Under the pieces are notes generated by a model. The model was given only the letters and a program-made list of their open reading frames with translations. It was not told the DNA's origin and searched no databases. Both the position numbers and the translations under genes were made by a program. A stretch of DNA of 64,000 nt from Altererythrobacter xiamenensis (GTDB lineage Bacteria; Pseudomonadota; Alphaproteobacteria; Sphingomonadales; Sphingomonadaceae): contig NZ_FXWG01000002.1 in NCBI RefSeq assembly GCF_900177715.1, positions 310,001 through 374,000 of the forward strand, read 5' to 3'. Positions 41,582-51,980 of the stretch are shown in pieces. Position 1 is the stretch's first letter; each line of letters starts with the position of its first letter.

Positions 41582-43270
41582 ATGGCCGGGCCCGACGAAA
41601 CGACAAGCCGCGATGCGATAAGCGTGCCGATCACGGCATCAGTCCCATCATCGCCATCGCAATCTCGCTCTTCCTCGCAGCCGGAGCCGGCAGCGGTGCC
41701 ATCGGGTGAAGGCGAAGTGCATCGCACCGACCCCCTGAGTTTCGTGGTGCAAGCCATCGCCGGTTTGCGCAGTGCGATCTTTCCGGTTCTCGCTGCATTA
41801 TTCGTGCTGCGCGACGAAGGGTTCGGCCTGTCGCTGGCGATCCTCATCGGCCTCACCGTGATAATCCTGTCGGGCGTTCGCGCATGGCTCGCCTGGCGCA
41901 AGTTCACCTATCAGGTGAATGAAGAGGATATCCGGGTCGAATACGGCATCCTGAGCCGCGCGGCGCGTTCGGTTCCGTTCGAGCGCATTCAAGATGTCAG
42001 CCTCGAACAGGCGCTGATCCCGCGGTTTTTCGGCCTCGTCGAAGTGAAGTTCGAAACCGGCTCGGGTGGAGGGGAAGACCTCAAGCTCTCTTACCTTTCC
42101 GAAGAGGAAGGCGAGCGCTTGCGCGAAGTGGTGCGCGAACGGCGCGAGGGCGAAAGCGATAGCGCCAGCCAGAGCAGCGCATCAGCCGACGCGCCTGCGG
42201 CCGAAGAAGACGCGCAGGCGCTGTTCACCATGGACACGCAGCGGCTGTTCACTTTCGGCCTGTTCGAGTTTTCGCTTGCCGTCTTCGCCGTGCTCGGCGG
42301 TCTTGCCCAATATGCCGAGACCTTCATGGGCATCGAGCTGTGGGACCCGGACCTGTGGCGCGGCTGGGTCGAAAGCCAGCAGGGTTTCATCTCCAGCCTC
42401 GGTCCGATGGCCCAGGTGTTGAGCGCTATCGCCGGTTTCGCGGCGCTGCTTGTGATCGGATCGGCTACGGGCCTAGCGCGAACCTTCGCCCGCGAATGGG
42501 GGTTCATCCTTGAAAAGACCGCGCGCGGTTTCCGCCGCCGCAGGGGGTTGTTCACTCGCACCGACGTCGTGATGCCCGCGCACCGGGTACAGGCCGTCGA
42601 GATCGGCACGGGCCTGATACGCTACCGTTTCGGCTGGCACGGATTGAAGTTCGTCAGCCTCGCGCAGGATGCTGGCTCGTCGAGCCATGTCGTCGCGCCC
42701 TTCGCGCAGCACGAGGAGATCGACCCGATCATCCGTGCCGCCGGGTTCGAGCCGCCTGCCGAGGATCTCGACTGGCACCGCGCGAGCAAGCGTTATCGCA
42801 CCGACAGCACGATCATCGACGCTGCGTTCTTCCTGATTGCCGCCATACCGGTGGCGATCTTCGCGCCGACCGGCTTCGTGCTGATCCCGCTCGCGCTGGC
42901 AGGCATAACGGCTCTCGCCAATTATTTCGGCTGGCGCTTCCACCGCCATGCGCTCGATCCGCGGCAGGTCATCGCGTCACGCGGAGTGCTTTCTCCCCGT
43001 ACCAAGATCGGTTCGCGGGTGAAGCTGCATTCGGTCGAGATCAGGCAGGGGCCGATCGCGCAAAGGCGCGGCTATGCGACGCTGCACCTGGGGCTGGCGG
43101 GAGGAGATTTCGCGATTCCCGGCATACCGCTGGAGCGCGCGCGCGAACTGCGTAAGGCGATCACGCAAAGCATTGCCGCGACCGATTTCTCGCAGCTCGA
43201 TTATTCGGACGATCGTTCGGCGCGCAAATCCGACCATTCCGGATTCTCGTCGAACTTGGCCGCGACGTAG
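41582..43270 (+). CDS. PH-domain membrane protein (YdbT-like)
   Basis: A 562-residue multi-pass protein with three bPH2 repeats: about residues 110-180 (RVEYGILSRAARSVPFERIQ), 310-375 (RRRGLFTRTDVVMPAHRVQ) and 455-530 (ASRGVLSPRTKIGSRVKLHS), each after a pair of hydrophobic segments. This is the YdbT layout, partner of the upstream YdbS-like protein. The last 70 bases overlap the convergent GNAT gene on the other strand. No enzyme motif is seen. Confidence 0.88.
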   Translation: MAGPDETTSRDAISVPITASVPSSPSQSRSSSQPEPAAVPSGEGEVHRTDPLSFVVQAIAGLRSAIFPVLAALFVLRDEGFGLSLAILIGLTVIILSGVRAWLAWRKFTYQVNEEDIRVEYGILSRAARSVPFERIQDVSLEQALIPRFFGLVEVKFETGSGGGEDLKLSYLSEEEGERLREVVRERREGESDSASQSSASADAPAAEEDAQALFTMDTQRLFTFGLFEFSLAVFAVLGGLAQYAETFMGIELWDPDLWRGWVESQQGFISSLGPMAQVLSAIAGFAALLVIGSATGLARTFAREWGFILEKTARGFRRRRGLFTRTDVVMPAHRVQAVEIGTGLIRYRFGWHGLKFVSLAQDAGSSSHVVAPFAQHEEIDPIIRAAGFEPPAEDLDWHRASKRYRTDSTIIDAAFFLIAAIPVAIFAPTGFVLIPLALAGITALANYFGWRFHRHALDPRQVIASRGVLSPRTKIGSRVKLHSVEIRQGPIAQRRGYATLHLGLAGGDFAIPGIPLERARELRKAITQSIAATDFSQLDYSDDRSARKSDHSGFSSNLAAT

Positions 43271-43539
43271 GAACAGCGCGGCACGATCTTGAAGCCCTTG
43301 CGCTGGGCATCGGCGACGAGACGCCTGACCAGATGCGCGGCGACACCGCGTCCGCCGATCGGCTTGGGAACGACCGTATGCGTTGCGATGCGCACATCGT
43401 CATTGCCGTTCTCCGGCTCCCACTCGAGGTAACCGGTGAGATCTTCGCCGGGCAGATGCGCGACGTAGGTGCCACCCTGTCCCTGGACATGGTGGGTGAT
43501 CTTGATCCCTTCTTCGCCTTTGGCTGCGGGGTCGGTCAT
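43201..43539 (-). CDS. GNAT-like N-acetyltransferase (YjdJ/DUF-type small)
   Basis: A 112-residue compact GNAT-like domain of the 'Gcn5-related, short' group: VAHLPGEDLTGYLEW, IATHTVVPKPIGGRGVAAHLVRRL (acetyl-CoA pyrophosphate loop GGRGVA) and the C-terminal IVPRCSYVAAKFDENPEW. The terminal Cys/Ser-Tyr and W are typical of this group, whose substrate is unknown. The gene starts 54 bases from the divergent threonine aldolase and ends 70 bases inside the convergent YdbT-like gene. Confidence 0.85.
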   Translation of the reverse strand: MTDPAAKGEEGIKITHHVQGQGGTYVAHLPGEDLTGYLEWEPENGNDDVRIATHTVVPKPIGGRGVAAHLVRRLVADAQRKGFKIVPRCSYVAAKFDENPEWSDLRAERSSE

Positions 43540-43593
43540 TGGCTTTTGCTCCCTTCTTGCGCTCAACGCGCCTTGCGCTACACGCGTTCCACA

Positions 43594-44613
43594 ATGACGA
43601 AACGTATGCCATTTCTTTCCGACAACGCCGCTTCCGTTCACCCCGATATCTGGGATGCGCTGCGCCAGGCTGACAATCCGGATATGCCCTATGACGGGGA
43701 CGGCCTTTCGGCCAGCCTCGATGACCGGTTTTCGGAGATCTTCGGCCGCGAATGCGCGGCAATCTGGGTGGCGACCGGTACTGCGGCGAATTGTCTTGGC
43801 CTCGCTACGCTGTGCCAGCCGCATGGCGGCGTGGTGTGTCATGAAGAGGCGCATATCGAGGTGGACGAGGGCGGGGCGCCGGGGTTCTTCCTCCACGGGG
43901 CCAAGCTGATGCTATGCGCCGATGGTCATGGTGCCGAAAGCGCCAAGCTCACGCCCGAGAGCATCGCCGCACTGATCGATCCGATCCGCGATGACGTCCA
44001 CCAGGTCCAGCCGCATGCGATCGCGATTACGCAGGCGAGCGAGTATGGCTGTACCTACCGGCCCGAAGAACTGGCTGCGCTGAGCGAGTTTGCGAAGGAA
44101 CGCGGGCTCGGCCTCCACATGGACGGCGCACGCTTTGCCAATGCCGCAGCGTTCCTTGGCGGCTCGTCCAGCGATGCGGCGGGGCATGTCGACACGCTCA
44201 GCTTCGGCTTCATCAAGAACGGCGGAATGAGCGCAGAAGCGCTGGTTCTGTTCGATCCGGCGCAGGCCGATCTCGTCAAATACCGCCGCAAACGGGCAGG
44301 CCATTTGCAATGCAAGGGACGCTATCTCGCCGCGCAAATCCACGCCATGCTCGACGGCGATTTGTGGCTCGAGAATGCGCGCTCTGCCAATGCGGCGGCG
44401 GCCGAGATCGCGGCGGGCTGCGACGAGCGGCTGATGCATCCGGTCGAAGCCAACGAGGTCTTTGCGCGCTGCACCGCAGAAGAACGTGAGGCGCTGCGCA
44501 GCCAAGGTTTCGACTTCTACGACTGGGGTGCGGATGCCGCGCGTTTCGTTGCCGCGTGGAATACGCGAGAAGAAGACGCCGTCGCGCTAGGCAAGGCAAT
44601 CGCGGCTCTATGA
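43594..44613 (+). CDS. Low-specificity L-threonine aldolase (PLP-dependent)
   Basis: A 339-residue fold-type I PLP enzyme cleaving threonine/allo-threonine to glycine and acetaldehyde. Motifs: FLSDNAASVHPDI at the N-terminus, VATGTAANCLGLATL, the His stacking on PLP in CHEEAHIEVDEGG, and HMDGARFANAAAFLGG. The PLP lysine is in FGFIKNGGMSAEA. The ATG at 43594 is chosen because homologous sequence begins there; the longer frame overlaps the GNAT gene on the other strand. It overlaps the next gene by 4 bases. Confidence 0.9.
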   Translation: MTKRMPFLSDNAASVHPDIWDALRQADNPDMPYDGDGLSASLDDRFSEIFGRECAAIWVATGTAANCLGLATLCQPHGGVVCHEEAHIEVDEGGAPGFFLHGAKLMLCADGHGAESAKLTPESIAALIDPIRDDVHQVQPHAIAITQASEYGCTYRPEELAALSEFAKERGLGLHMDGARFANAAAFLGGSSSDAAGHVDTLSFGFIKNGGMSAEALVLFDPAQADLVKYRRKRAGHLQCKGRYLAAQIHAMLDGDLWLENARSANAAAAEIAAGCDERLMHPVEANEVFARCTAEEREALRSQGFDFYDWGADAARFVAAWNTREEDAVALGKAIAAL

Positions 44614-45566
44614 GCGGGGGCGATAGCGCGGGCCTGCTGCGCCTGCGGGTCATCATTCCATTCGTCCTGACAGGCACGATCTGGGGTTCGACCTGGTTCG
44701 TCATCACCGGCCAGATCGACGGCGTTCCGGCGGCCTGGTCGGTCTTCTATCGCTTCCTCGTTGCCATGCCCGCGCTGTTCCTTGTCGCGATGCTGATGAA
44801 GCGGCGACTGCGGCTGACCGGCCCGGAACACAAGCTCGCCGCATTGGTCGGCGTGTTCCAGTTCAGCGGAAACTTTCTCTTCGTCTATCACGCAGAGCTT
44901 TACGTGACCTCGGGCATCGTCGCGATGATGTTCGCCCTGCTGATGGTGCCCAATGCGCTCTTCGCGCGCTTCGTGCTGGGCGAGAAAGTCACGCCCGGAT
45001 TCATTTTCGGCAGCGCGGTGGCTATTGTCGGTGTCTCGATGCTTCTCTTGCAGGAATGGCGGCTCGCCCCGCTAGGGGACGGCGTGGGGCTCGGCATCGT
45101 GCTGGCCATGCTCGGCATTCTCGCGGCCTCGGTCGCCAACGTCGTGCAGGCGAACGAGGTCGGGCGCGCGGTACCGATGGTCAGCCTGCTCGCCTGGGCG
45201 ATGCTCTATGGCGTAATCTTCGACGGAGTGTTTGCCGTGGCGACCGCCGGAGCGCCGCCGCTGCCGACCGAATGGGATTACTGGGCGGGGATCGTCTATC
45301 TCGCCTTGATCGGATCGGTCGTCACCTTCCCGCTGCATTATAATCTCGTGCGCGAGATCGGCGCAGGGCGGACCGCCTACAACTCGATCCTCACCGTCAG
45401 CGTGGCCATGCTGCTTTCGACCCTGTTCGAGGATTATCGCTGGACCGCATTGAGCGCGGGCGGAATGGCGCTCGCGATCCTCGGCATGATGCTGGCGCTG
45501 AAGGCGCGGCGGCAGAAAGCCGTGCAGGTGCAGCAGAGCGCCGCGATCCGGCACCCGACGGATTGA
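44610..45566 (+). CDS. EamA/DMT-family transporter
   Basis: A 318-residue inner-membrane protein with ten transmembrane segments in two EamA repeats (about residues 10-145 and 155-295), starting FVLTGTIWGSTWFVITGQ. Such proteins export amino acids or metabolites. The ATG overlaps the aldolase stop by 4 bases, so the two are one unit; export of threonine, homoserine or a related amine is possible. Substrate not deducible. Confidence 0.88.
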   Translation: MSGGDSAGLLRLRVIIPFVLTGTIWGSTWFVITGQIDGVPAAWSVFYRFLVAMPALFLVAMLMKRRLRLTGPEHKLAALVGVFQFSGNFLFVYHAELYVTSGIVAMMFALLMVPNALFARFVLGEKVTPGFIFGSAVAIVGVSMLLLQEWRLAPLGDGVGLGIVLAMLGILAASVANVVQANEVGRAVPMVSLLAWAMLYGVIFDGVFAVATAGAPPLPTEWDYWAGIVYLALIGSVVTFPLHYNLVREIGAGRTAYNSILTVSVAMLLSTLFEDYRWTALSAGGMALAILGMMLALKARRQKAVQVQQSAAIRHPTD

Positions 45567-45590
45567 GGTGTTGGTGGCGCGCTGTCGCCG

Positions 45591-46373
45591 CTAAATCAAC
45601 GAAGCAAGGCCTTCCTTGTAGGTCGGATATTTCGGCTCCCAGCCGAGCACGCGCTTCGCCTTGCCATTCGCGACGCGGCGGTTCTCCGAGTAAAAGCCGC
45701 GCGCCATTTCGCTGAGATTCGCTTCCTCCAGCGTTTCGAGCGGTGGCGGCTCTACGCCAAGCAGGCGGCAGGCTTCCTCGGTCACGGCATTGCTGCTGGC
45801 GGGCAAATCGTCGCCGAGGTTGTAGGCACCTGCGGGGGCGTGGCTGTCGATGGCCGCCAGCACGCCCGATACGATGTCCTCGACATGGATGCGGCTGAAG
45901 ACCTGATCCGGCATGTCGATCCGCCGCGCCTTGCCTTCCCGCACGCGGTCGAGCGCGCTGCGCCCCGGCCCGTAGATTCCGGGTAAGCGAAATACGCGCG
46001 CGCCCAGCTCCATCCATTGCGCATCGGCTTCGCTGCGGGCCGAGCGCCTGCCGGTCCCTGTCGGCGCGCTCTCGTCCACCCAGGCTCCCTTCTGGTCGCC
46101 GTAGACTCCCGTCGAAGAAAGATAGCCGATCCATTGGCCGCTCAATGCTTCGCGATAGTTTTCCAGCACGGGATCGATCCCGGCTTTCCGGTCGGGCGGC
46201 ACCGAAGAGAGGACGTGGCTCGCTCGTCCGAGCGCCGCGCCGACCGCTTCGGAATCGCCGAAATCCACATTGCCTGCGCTGCCGGTCGCATTGACCTGCC
46301 AGCCGCGCGCCTTCAGCGCATCGGCGATGCGACCTGCCGTATAACCCAGACCGAAAATGAACATTTGCGCCAT
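45591..46373 (-). CDS. NAD(P)-dependent epimerase-like SDR (YeeZ type)
   Basis: A 260-residue extended-type SDR with the N-terminal loop FGLGYTAGRIADAL, the YLSSTGVYGDQKGAWVDE catalytic stretch (Ser and Tyr) and FRLPGIYGPGRSALDR. It lacks the full YxxxK pattern, so it may not act on sugars. Similar proteins are annotated as NAD-dependent epimerases and the family contains YeeZ of E. coli. Divergent from pepN, with only 53 bases between starts. Confidence 0.85.
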   Translation of the reverse strand: MAQMFIFGLGYTAGRIADALKARGWQVNATGSAGNVDFGDSEAVGAALGRASHVLSSVPPDRKAGIDPVLENYREALSGQWIGYLSSTGVYGDQKGAWVDESAPTGTGRRSARSEADAQWMELGARVFRLPGIYGPGRSALDRVREGKARRIDMPDQVFSRIHVEDIVSGVLAAIDSHAPAGAYNLGDDLPASSNAVTEEACRLLGVEPPPLETLEEANLSEMARGFYSENRRVANGKAKRVLGWEPKYPTYKEGLASLI

Positions 46374-46426
46374 GCTGCGCGTTCTAAGCCTTGGACCCCG
46401 GCCTCAATCAACCTAAATCGAGACTC

Positions 46427-49078
46427 ATGGATATTGTAACGACCCCCACCACGCCCGATGGCAACCCCGAACTCGCCGATGCCGCGCCGACCCCGCACGA
46501 GCCGCCGGTAATCCGCCGGGAGGATTACAAGCCTTATCCCTGGATCGTGTCGGAGACGCATCTCGACTTCGATCTCGGACTGGACGCAACGCGGGTCGTG
46601 TCGAAGCTCACCGTCGCGCGCAATGCCAAGGCGGATCCGGCCGACACCATGCGCCTCAATGGCGACGGTCTCGAACTCCTGTCGGTCAAGGTCGATGGCG
46701 AGGTGGTCAATAACTGGCGCATGGACGGCGACGACCTGATCCTGCCGCTGTCATCGGACGCGCACGAGGTGGAGATCGCCACGGAAATCGATCCGTCGGC
46801 CAACACCCAGCTGATGGGGCTCTATGCCTCGGGCGGAATGCTGTGCACACAGTGCGAGGCCGAGGGTTTCCGCCGCATTACCTTCTTCCCCGACCGGCCC
46901 GATGTGCTTTCGGTCTACACCGTCAAGATGCGCGGCTCTGCCGAGCAATTCCCGGTCATGCTGTGCAACGGCAATGAAGTCGCGACCGGCGAGGAAGAGG
47001 GCGAACGCTGGGCCGAGTGGCACGACCCCTGGCCCAAGCCGTCCTATCTCTTCGCGCTGGTCGCGGGCGATCTGGTCAGCAATCGCGGCACCTTCACCAC
47101 GATGAACGGCCGCGAGGTCGAACTGAACATCTGGGTGCGCGAGGAAGACCTGCCGCGCACCGATCACGCGCTCGAATCGCTCAGGAAGTCGATGAAGTGG
47201 GACGAGGAAACCTTCGGCCGCGAATACGACCTCGACCTGTTCAACATCGTCGCCGTCTCCGATTTCAACATGGGCGCGATGGAGAACAAGGGGCTCAACG
47301 TCTTCAACACGAAATACGTGCTCGCTGATCAGGAAACCGCGACCGACGCGGATTACGACGCGATCGAAGGCGTGATCGCGCATGAGTATTTCCACAATTG
47401 GTCGGGCAACCGCATCACCTGCCGCGACTGGTTCCAGCTGAGCCTCAAGGAAGGCTTCACCGTCCTGCGCGACCAGCTGTTCAGCCAGGACATGCAGGGC
47501 GAAGCGGTCAAGCGGATCGAGGACGTGCGGATCCTGCGCGCGGCACAATTCCCCGAGGATTCGGGGCCGCTCGCCCATCCGATCCGGCCTGACAGCTACC
47601 GCGAGATCTCGAACTTCTACACCGCGACGATCTACAACAAGGGTGCCGAGGTCATCCGCATGATGCGGACCATGGCTGGTCCTGAAAAGTTCCGCGAAGG
47701 CACCGATCTCTATTTCGACCGCCACGATGGTGAAGCCGCGACCTGCGAGGATTTCGTCAGCGCGATCGAGGATGGCGCCGGACTCGACCTCAAGCAGTTC
47801 CGGCTGTGGTACAGCCAGGCAGGCACGCCCCGCGTCACCGTAGCGCAAGAGGTTGTCGGTGACGGTCTGAAACTGACGCTTTCACAAGAAGTGCCCGCTA
47901 CGCCGGGACAGTCCGAGAAGAAGCCGGTTCCGATCCCGCTGCGCCTCGCGGTTCATTCGCGCGCCAATGGAGCCACCGGCCCTGAACAGCTGGCTGTGCT
48001 GACCGAGGCCGAGCAGACCTTCGAATATCCGCTCGCCGGTCCCGATCCGGTGGTGTCGATCAATCGCGGCTTTTCCGCGCCGGTCAGGATCAAACGCGAT
48101 GTCAGCCAGGACGATCTGGCTTTCCTCGCGGCATCCGACGACGATCCTTTCGCCCGCTACGAGGCATTGCAGGAGCTTGCTGTCGGGCATCTGGTCGCGG
48201 TCGCTTCCGGCGATCGGTCCGATGCCGACAGGGCCGCTGGCGAAGATGCTCTGGCGAAAGCGCTCGGCGCGATTCTCACCGACGATGCGCTCGACGATGC
48301 GATGCGCGGCGAGCTGATGACGCTGCCAAGCGAGAGCTATCTCTTCGAGCAGATGGACCGGCCCGATCCGGCGCGTATTCACGAAGCGCGCGAAGGATTG
48401 AAGGCGACGCTGGGCACCACGCTCGCGAGCGAGTTCCATGCGCTCTACGACCGCTGCGAAGCCGTCCCCTTCGATGGCGAGGGCGCGCGCGGTGCGCGCA
48501 AGGTCAAGACGCAGGTGCTCACCTATGCCGCTGCGAGCGACCCGGCCAAGGCGGCCGAGCTGGCCGCGCACCAGTACGACAAGGCCGACAACATGACCGA
48601 CCGCCAGGGTGCGCTCATGGTGCTGTGCGGCCTCGAATGTCCCGAGCGCACGGCGCGGCTGCTCGATTTCTACAATCGCTACAAGGGCAATGCGCTGGTC
48701 ATCGACAAGTGGTTCACCCTGCAGGCGCTCTCGCTCCACCCGCAGGCGATCGAGCATGTGAAGGCGCTGGCAAAGCACGATGACTTCACGCTCCGCAATC
48801 CCAATCGCGTGCGCTCGCTCTACATGGCCTTCGCCGGTAATCCGCAGGCCTTCCACGCCGCCGACGGCGAGGGCTATCGCATGCTGGCCGACCTCATCCT
48901 CGAGCTCGATCCGATCAATCCGCAGACGGCGGCGCGTTTCGTCCCCTCGCTCGGCAAGTGGCGCAAGATCGAGGAAGGGCGCGCCGAGAAGATGCGCGGC
49001 GAGCTCGAGCGAATCGCCAAGGCGGGCAATCTCTCGCGCGATATCTACGAGCAAGTCGCACGCAGCCTCGAGGGGTAG
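46427..49078 (+). CDS. pepN: Aminopeptidase N (M1 family)
   Basis: An 883-residue zinc aminopeptidase. The exopeptidase motif GAMEN is at about 283-287 and the zinc site HEYFH-x18-E is H319, E320, H323 and E342. The N-terminal beta domain, the thermolysin-like domain and a long C-terminal alpha domain follow the E. coli PepN plan. The start at 46427 places a short N-terminal tail before IRREDYKPYPWIVSE; an upstream in-frame ATG at 46391 exists. It trims peptides in the cytoplasm. pgeF follows by 7 bases. Confidence 0.95.
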   Translation: MDIVTTPTTPDGNPELADAAPTPHEPPVIRREDYKPYPWIVSETHLDFDLGLDATRVVSKLTVARNAKADPADTMRLNGDGLELLSVKVDGEVVNNWRMDGDDLILPLSSDAHEVEIATEIDPSANTQLMGLYASGGMLCTQCEAEGFRRITFFPDRPDVLSVYTVKMRGSAEQFPVMLCNGNEVATGEEEGERWAEWHDPWPKPSYLFALVAGDLVSNRGTFTTMNGREVELNIWVREEDLPRTDHALESLRKSMKWDEETFGREYDLDLFNIVAVSDFNMGAMENKGLNVFNTKYVLADQETATDADYDAIEGVIAHEYFHNWSGNRITCRDWFQLSLKEGFTVLRDQLFSQDMQGEAVKRIEDVRILRAAQFPEDSGPLAHPIRPDSYREISNFYTATIYNKGAEVIRMMRTMAGPEKFREGTDLYFDRHDGEAATCEDFVSAIEDGAGLDLKQFRLWYSQAGTPRVTVAQEVVGDGLKLTLSQEVPATPGQSEKKPVPIPLRLAVHSRANGATGPEQLAVLTEAEQTFEYPLAGPDPVVSINRGFSAPVRIKRDVSQDDLAFLAASDDDPFARYEALQELAVGHLVAVASGDRSDADRAAGEDALAKALGAILTDDALDDAMRGELMTLPSESYLFEQMDRPDPARIHEAREGLKATLGTTLASEFHALYDRCEAVPFDGEGARGARKVKTQVLTYAAASDPAKAAELAAHQYDKADNMTDRQGALMVLCGLECPERTARLLDFYNRYKGNALVIDKWFTLQALSLHPQAIEHVKALAKHDDFTLRNPNRVRSLYMAFAGNPQAFHAADGEGYRMLADLILELDPINPQTAARFVPSLGKWRKIEEGRAEKMRGELERIAKAGNLSRDIYEQVARSLEG

Positions 49079-49085
49079 GGCTCTG

Positions 49086-49832
49086 ATGGCCGCAGCCGGT
49101 TTCGACCTGGAGCGCGCCGAGGTTCTCGGCGCTGTGCCGCATGGTTTCGCCGGCCATGGCGGCGGAGCGCACCAGTTCGGTTATGGCGGGGAGGGCGATC
49201 CGGCACAGATTGCAGCCTCGCGCGCCGGGGTGGCGAAAGCGATTCTGGCTGGCGGCATGCTGGTTGCGCCGCACCAGGTCCATTCGCCGGACGTTATCAC
49301 TATAACCGAAGCGTGGACGGACGACCCCGAGGGCCGCCCGGTTGCCGATGCGCTTGTGACCGCAACGCCGGGTCTCGTACTTGGCATCGTCACCGCTGAT
49401 TGCGCGCCGGTGCTGTTCGCCGATCCCGGCGCGGGTGTAATCGGTGCAGCGCACGCGGGCTGGCGCGGCGCGCACTCCGGCTTGCTCGAAAACACTTTGG
49501 ATGCAATGGAGGCGCTCGGCGCGCATCGCGGCGATATAGCCGCCGCCATCGGTCCGACCATTGCGCAGGCCAGCTACGAGGTCGACGAGGGCTTCCGCGA
49601 GCAGTTCGAAGTTGAGGATAACCGGTTCTTCGCGCCCGGTCGCCCGGGCCACTGGCAGTTCGATCTGCCTGCCTATGTCGCTTCGCGATTACGCCGGGCG
49701 GGCGTCGAAACGATCGAGGACTGCGCGCTCGACACCTATGATCTGGGCGAGCGCTATTTCTCCTACCGCCGCGCGACGCACGAAGGCGCGCCCAATTACG
49801 GACGCCAGATCAGTCTCGTCGCCCTCAGCTGA
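49086..49832 (+). CDS. pgeF: Peptidoglycan editing factor / polyphenol-oxidase-like laccase-domain protein
   Basis: A 248-residue member of the YfiH/PgeF family. It removes L-Ser-containing errors from peptidoglycan precursors in E. coli; older names call it a copper polyphenol oxidase. The metal ligands are in LVAPHQVHS, TADCAPV and AAHAGWRGA (His-Cys-His set). The protein ends DTYDLGERYFSYRRATHEG, a usual tail. Ribosome site GAGGGG lies 11 bases upstream, and the gene is closely spaced to pepN. Confidence 0.88.
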   Translation: MAAAGFDLERAEVLGAVPHGFAGHGGGAHQFGYGGEGDPAQIAASRAGVAKAILAGGMLVAPHQVHSPDVITITEAWTDDPEGRPVADALVTATPGLVLGIVTADCAPVLFADPGAGVIGAAHAGWRGAHSGLLENTLDAMEALGAHRGDIAAAIGPTIAQASYEVDEGFREQFEVEDNRFFAPGRPGHWQFDLPAYVASRLRRAGVETIEDCALDTYDLGERYFSYRRATHEGAPNYGRQISLVALS

Positions 49833-50057
49833 CGCTTGCACATTTGCGAACAATTGCTTCCTAAAAGGCGGTTGGCAATATCGCGCATTGCGTCTATCAG
49901 CGCGCCCAAACAGGGGTCTGCGGCTTTCATTGAGAGGGTCTCTCCCCGGTTGAGCTGCGGCGGGATTTCCTCCAGGTCTTCCTTGCCGTGATGACAATTG
50001 ATTGACAGCCCCGCCATCCGGCACACGGGGTGATAGGCTTGAGCAAGGTTAAGGCTG

Positions 50058-50633
50058 ATGGCTGAAACGACAGGCACCGCAACTCCAGACATGGTCGCAG
50101 ACGGCGGCGAAGATGGTGTTCGGCGGCGCGACTTCATCAATATTGCTGCTGTGGGCGCAGCGGGTGTGGGCGGCGTTGCCGTGCTGCTGCCGCTGATCAG
50201 CCAGATGGCACCGTCGGCTGACGTTCTCGCCGAGAGCAGCACCGAAGTCGATGTCTCGGCGATCGAGCCTGGTCAGGCGATCAAGGCGGTGTTCCGCAAG
50301 CAGCCGCTTTTCGTGAAGCGTCTCACGCCTGCCGAGATCGAAGCGGCCAACGCTACGCCGACCGGTTCGCTGCGCGATGCCGAATCGCTCGCCGATCGCA
50401 CCAAGGCCGGACACGAAGACATTCTCGTGACCATGGGTGTGTGTACGCACCTTGGTTGTGTGCCGCTCGGTGCTGCTGAGGGTGAGCTCAAGGGCGAATA
50501 TGGCGGGTATTTCTGCCCCTGCCATGGCTCGCACTACGATACGGCCGGTCGCATCCGCAAGGGTCCTGCGCCGACCAACCTCGAAGTTCCCGAATACGAA
50601 TTCCTGTCCGACACTGTCATTCAAGTCGGCTGA
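50058..50633 (+). CDS. petA: Ubiquinol-cytochrome c reductase, Rieske iron-sulfur subunit
   Basis: A 191-residue bc1-complex subunit. After a polar N-terminus with [10 protein letters not shown] (twin-arginine-like) comes one membrane anchor (about residues 33-55), then the soluble Rieske domain with CTHLGC and CPCHGS binding the [2Fe-2S] cluster by two Cys and two His. It is the first gene of the bc1 operon; the 225-base upstream gap most likely holds the promoter. Confidence 0.95.
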   Translation: MAETTGTATPDMVADGGEDGVRRRDFINIAAVGAAGVGGVAVLLPLISQMAPSADVLAESSTEVDVSAIEPGQAIKAVFRKQPLFVKRLTPAEIEAANATPTGSLRDAESLADRTKAGHEDILVTMGVCTHLGCVPLGAAEGELKGEYGGYFCPCHGSHYDTAGRIRKGPAPTNLEVPEYEFLSDTVIQVG

Positions 50634-50650
50634 TTGCTGAGAGAAACCCT

Positions 50651-51943
50651 ATGAGTTTTGCCTGGGCACGCGAATACGAACCCAAGACGGGTCTGACGAA
50701 GTGGCTTGACGAAAAGCTGCCGCTACCGCGCCTCGTCTACAATGCCGTCGGTGCCGGCTATCCGGTTCCGCGCAACCTCAACTACATGTGGAATTTCGGC
50801 GTTCTGGCCGGGTTCTTCCTCGTTCTGCAGATCATCACCGGGGTTATCCTGGCGATGCACTATGCAGCAAATGCCGAGGTTGCCTTCGCGACGACCGAGC
50901 ACATCATGCGCGATGTCAACTGGGGCTGGGTAATGCGCTATGCGCACGCCAACGGCGCCAGCTTCTTCTTCGTCGTCATTTACCTGCACATCTTCCGCGG
51001 CCTGTTCTACTCATCATACAAGGCTCCGCGCGAGATGATCTGGCTGCTCGGCGTGGTTATCTTCCTTCTCATGATGGCGACCGCCTTCATGGGCTACGTG
51101 CTGCCCTGGGGTCAGATGAGCTTCTGGGGCGCCAAGGTCATCACCGGCCTGTTCGGCGCTATTCCGCTGGTGGGCGAGCCTCTGCAGATATGGCTACTGG
51201 GCGGATATGCGCCCGATAACGCGGCTCTGAACCGCTTCTTCTCGCTGCACTTCCTGCTGCCGTTCGTGATTGCGGGTGTCGTGATCCTGCACATCTGGGC
51301 GCTGCATATCCCGGGTTCCTCGAACCCGACCGGCGTCGAAGTGAAGAGCGAGAGCGACACGGTGCCGTTCCACCCTTACTACACGGCGAAGGACGGTTTC
51401 GGGCTCGGCCTTATCCTGATCATCTTCTCGATCTTCGTGTTCTACATGCCGAACGCGCTGGGTCACCCGGACAACTACATCGAGGCGAACCCGCTTTCGA
51501 CCCCGGCGCTGATCGTTCCCGAATGGTACTTCTATCCGTTCTACGCGATCCTGCGCGCCTTCACGATGGACTTCATCCTGCCGGCCAAGCTGTGGGGCGT
51601 CATCGCGATGTTCAGCTCGATCCTGCTGTGGTTCTTCCTGCCCTGGCTCGATCGTTCGCCGGTACGCAGCGGGCACTATCGCCCGATGTTCCGCAAGTTC
51701 TTCTGGTTCGGCCTGATCCCGTGCATGGCGCTGCTGTTCTATCTTGGCGGCCGCCCTGCCGAAGAACCCTATGTGATGCTGAGCCAGCTGGCGACGGCTT
51801 ACTACTTCCTGCACTTCCTGGTGATCCTGCCGATCATCAGCATGGTCGAGCGGCCCGAGCCGCTGCACTATTCGATCACCGAAGCGGTGCTCGGATCGGA
51901 TAAGAAGGCCGTGCTGGGCGAAAACGCGGAGCCTGCGGTTTGA
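50651..51943 (+). CDS. petB: Ubiquinol-cytochrome c reductase, cytochrome b subunit
   Basis: A 430-residue cytochrome b with eight transmembrane helices. The heme ligands include the two His of helix B ([10 protein letters not shown], about residue 75, and RYAHANGAS) and those of helix D (HFLLPF and [10 protein letters not shown]). The quinol-site PEWYF motif is at about residues 291-295. It is 17 bases after petA and 37 before petC. Confidence 0.95.
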   Translation: MSFAWAREYEPKTGLTKWLDEKLPLPRLVYNAVGAGYPVPRNLNYMWNFGVLAGFFLVLQIITGVILAMHYAANAEVAFATTEHIMRDVNWGWVMRYAHANGASFFFVVIYLHIFRGLFYSSYKAPREMIWLLGVVIFLLMMATAFMGYVLPWGQMSFWGAKVITGLFGAIPLVGEPLQIWLLGGYAPDNAALNRFFSLHFLLPFVIAGVVILHIWALHIPGSSNPTGVEVKSESDTVPFHPYYTAKDGFGLGLILIIFSIFVFYMPNALGHPDNYIEANPLSTPALIVPEWYFYPFYAILRAFTMDFILPAKLWGVIAMFSSILLWFFLPWLDRSPVRSGHYRPMFRKFFWFGLIPCMALLFYLGGRPAEEPYVMLSQLATAYYFLHFLVILPIISMVERPEPLHYSITEAVLGSDKKAVLGENAEPAV

Positions 51944-51980
51944 CCGCGGCCGCCAAAGGACGAGAGAAAGAGACGAACCA

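Noticed and set aside
47882..49054. 390-codon minus-strand frame opposite pepN
   Set aside because: Antisense shadow of the conserved aminopeptidase; no ribosome site or motif.
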